A stretch of 6,402 nt of DNA. Source: Candidatus Peribacteria bacterium (lineage in GTDB: Bacteria > Patescibacteria > JAEDAM01 > Absconditabacterales > Absconditicoccaceae). The DNA is taken from assembly GCA_031288635.1 (NCBI GenBank), contig JAITQZ010000100.1, positions 1-6,402 on the forward strand. The letters are read 5' to 3'. Made by a program: the position numbers and the translations under genes. Positions 4,632-6,402 of the stretch are shown here, piece after piece. The notes under the pieces were generated by a model, which saw only the letters and a program-made list of their open reading frames with translations, did no database searches and had not been told where the DNA came from. Numbering within the stretch: position 1 is the stretch's first letter; each line of letters starts with the position of its first letter.

Positions 4632-6038
4632 TTATGATATTTTCATCAAGTCTTGAAAAGTTTCTCGTCGAGATTTGGCTCCAGCTGACTCCTCAGCTTT
4701 TTTCTCCGGTTGGTTAGTACCAGCAGGGGAGGATTCCAAACTACGAATTAAGAGGTTTGCTAGTTCTCCTCTAGTAATGCTTCATTCTCCTCTAGGGACA
4801 GCTTCAAGCTTTCCTTGAGTAGTAGCCAATATGATTGGTACAACTTCGTGCCGAGAAAGCATTCTATTAGGTTGGAAACTAACGCCTCACGATGTTTGAG
4901 TAAGTAGTGTAGCACACATCTCAAACTCAAGACAATATTCAAGATAAGGAGCATACGCGGTAGTTGTTGAGACATTCAGTAAAGGTTTTAAGTAATAAAA
5001 GCTGTCGATAAACGACTGAGTTGCTCACTGTTTGAGCAGGAGAGTTCTCGCTATGATGACGACGAAATCTTTATTTTCGATCGGGGCGTCAGGATAGAAT
5101 TTTCCATTTACTCCAGATACAAGTCAGAGTTTGGAAAGTTTTTGGATTTGGTCCAAATACGGAGAACGGCTAATATCACTAAAAACTGGTAAAGAACGTT
5201 CATTCAGCTTTATATCAAAGCTGGCTACTACCAACTGAGCTAATTCTTCTTTGCATAAGAAGGTCTCGCTACTGTAGGACAGTGCGGGGGGATTCTTTAC
5301 TAAGGAAGGTGTTTTTTTCTCCATTAGTCAGAGAATCTCCTTGGCTTCAGCTGGACGGATAGACTCCTGTGAGCGATCACTGCCATCAGCATTTTTTAAT
5401 GCTAATTTCTGCAGAAATCATAATTCATATGCACTATTCATCTTTCTAGCCACCTCATCGGGCACTTTGAACGAAAAATACATTTTTTCGGTCAACCCTT
5501 CTAGGTCTGTACTGATAATTCACTGTTTTAGACGATAAGCATCCATCACTACCCTAATGAAGTCGCTTATGCGTACGTGGTAGCTAGGATGAAAACTGTT
5601 GGCTTTCTGCCAGAGTCCATTAGAGTATCCTACCAAAATTGCATCTTTGTATACGGAGAGAGAAATGTCGTCATACACTTCCTGTAGAGGTTGTGGAGTG
5701 GCTAAACCGATACTTGCTACTGCGGTAGGAGAGGTCGGTGTAGGTTCAGGAGACGACGGGTTTTTCCCCGTGTTTGAAGAAGTTGTGGTAGGTGCACCCC
5801 AGACTCCGTTTCGGAGCGAAGTTGCCGTGGTGGCGACTTGCTTTTCGAGGGAAGCAAACAGATTTTCTTTTGGCGTTGGGGAGATTTCTGGAGATTCACC
5901 CAATGGTGAGGTGGGCGTGGTGGCGGTTGCATTCGTTGCGAAAACTCCTGAAACCGTGTACACGACTCCGACCAAAATCATCAGAAATGCCACAACACTC
6001 AAAAATCCTAACGATTTTTTTTGCTGTTTGTTGTGCAT
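4632..6038 (-). CDS. S-layer-homology (SLH) domain surface protein, seven UGA-glycines
   Basis: Predicted exported cell-surface protein of 468 residues, visible as one gene only if UGA is glycine. N-terminal KKSLGFLSVVAFLMILVGVV (residues 8-27) is a signal anchor or signal peptide. Residues about 35-118 are a Thr/Pro/Ser linker, typical of wall-spanning regions. SLH-type modules follow: residues 121-170 (VYDDISLSVYKDAILVGYSN, then FHPSYHVRISDFIRVV), a weaker one about 185-238 (SAYELGFLQK, IRPAEAKEIL), the clearest at 285-335 (VFSDISRSPYLDQIQKL, then LVSGVNGKFYPDAPI), and a divergent one about 355-430 (SFQPNRMLSRHEVV, ITRGELANLL). SLH modules usually bind secondary wall polymers. UGA codons are residues 173, 207, 237, 305, 338, 384 and 419; residue 305 is the conserved SLH glycine (KLGLVSG). 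The tail is charged (EKKAEESAGAKSRRE). Starts at ATG 6038, ends in UAA; first gene after a strong promoter. Confidence 0.88.
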
Positions 6039-6149
6039 CGTAATAAAGATTAGGGAATAAATCTGGATGTGTGTAGAACCAGATGTTTGCCTTTTGAGGA
6101 AATAGCGTATCTGCCGGCTGATAGTTCTTTCTCCAAAGGTTCCCTGTGT

Positions 6150-6176
6150 ACAGTTGTCCCTTTCCTTGACAGTTGT
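6150..6176. repeat. direct repeat ACAGTTGT at transcription start of SLH gene
   Basis: ACAGTTGT occurs at 6150-6157 and 6169-6176, a 19-bp period (ACAACTGT in the mRNA sense). The copies lie at and just after the expected transcription start of the promoter at 6185-6212. They could be repressor half-sites or a leader RNA element. Confidence 0.4.
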
Positions 6177-6184
6177 ACAAATAT

Positions 6185-6212
6185 ATTATAGATACTTTTT
6201 TCTATTTGTCAA
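6185..6212 (-). promoter_or_regulatory. consensus sigma-70 promoter for SLH gene
   Basis: On the minus strand TTGACA (6212-6207) and TATAAT (6190-6185) are both perfect matches to the housekeeping consensus, with a 16-bp A-rich spacer (17 is the optimum). Transcription would start near 6178, leaving a leader of about 140 nt before the ATG at 6038. High expression of the surface-protein unit is inferred. Confidence 0.85.
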
Positions 6213-6402
6213 TCTTTTTGGAGATTTTTTTGGATTTGATGGAGGATGTGAGGTGGCGACTGGGAAATAAAAATCTTAAATTCGTAAGTGTTCACTGTAT
6301 ATTTAAATAAGTCAATAGTTAGCAGAAAGGCTAGCATAATTTTGAAAAAAATTATGCTTACTTGTATTTCGAAGGGAATGAGCAATAGAAAGAAGTATAG
6401 CA
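6213..6402. other. AT-rich upstream region without a supported gene
   Basis: All minus frames carry frequent UAA/UAG. On the plus strand a 23-codon ORF (6239-6310) has nothing to support it. An ATG at 6378 opens a frame to the window edge (MSNRKKYS), preceded immediately by GAAGGGA, which is too close for a normal ribosome-binding site. It could be the start of a divergent gene, but too little is visible to call it. Confidence 0.4.
6333..6358. other. 11-bp hairpin with GAAA tetraloop
   Basis: AGCATAATTTT (6333-6343) pairs perfectly with AAAATTATGCT (6348-6358) around GAAA on the plus strand. A GNRA loop on a perfect stem suggests an RNA hairpin if transcribed rightward. There is no clear T-tract after it, so it is not a typical terminator. 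Confidence 0.5.

Noticed and set aside
4760..4975. Minus-strand Leu-rich 71-residue ORF
   Set aside because: Out-of-frame shadow inside the C-terminal SLH region of the 468-residue gene.
5599..6060. Plus-strand ORFs of up to 153 residues over the SLH gene's N-terminus
   Set aside because: Antisense shadows of the Thr/Pro/Ser-rich linker; low-complexity codons leave all frames open.
5896..6180. Minus-strand ORF of 94 residues starting at TTG 6180, in the leader of the SLH gene
   Set aside because: It overlaps the SLH start in another frame and its start would lie at or before the predicted transcription start; its second half reads through the coding region of the real gene.

Overview
The window comes from a bacterium that reads UGA as glycine (translation table 25), most likely a Gracilibacteria/Absconditabacteria (BD1-5/SR1) member of the Candidate Phyla Radiation. 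The best proof is ribosomal protein L11: its reading frame meets UGA exactly at a conserved glycine ([17 protein letters not shown]) and then continues into a complete normal L11 C-terminus. About fifteen in-frame UGA codons occur in five genes, several at family-conserved glycines. No gene here ends in UGA; all stops are UAA or UAG. Read with the standard code, the window falls into fragments. All supported genes lie on the minus strand, and most lack a Shine-Dalgarno sequence.

From right to left, in the direction of transcription: (1) 6402-6213 is AT-rich, with an 11-bp hairpin and no supported gene. (2) A promoter with consensus -35 and -10 boxes (6212-6185) and a leader of about 140 nt precede a 468-residue surface protein with S-layer-homology (SLH) modules (6038-4632, seven UGA codons). 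A 140-residue hydrophilic protein of unknown function follows (4592-4170), and a strong intrinsic terminator (4142-4119) closes this unit. (3) A promoter (4098-4071) starts the conserved secE-nusG-rplK-rplA block. (4) That block is interrupted. A membrane-anchored protein of 235 residues (3163-2456, five UGA codons) lies between nusG and rplK. A RimJ/RimL-type GNAT acetyltransferase (1862-1302) and a possibly frameshifted small ORF (1104-876) lie between rplK and rplA. A stem-loop with T-tracts on both sides (81-111) follows rplA.

secE supplies the essential small subunit of the Sec translocon, nusG a transcription elongation/termination factor, and rplK/rplA the two proteins of the mobile ribosomal L11 and L1 stalk regions. 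The two long exported proteins share one plan: an N-terminal membrane segment, a Thr/Ser/Pro/Gly linker, then a folded C-terminal region. They would be clients of the Sec machinery encoded beside them.

The most noteworthy non-genic signal is a short repeat, GAAGATTA / TAATCTTC, spaced 10-15 bp. It fills the nusG/membrane-protein gap and both ends of the rplK/GNAT gap, that is, the junctions next to the inserted genes.
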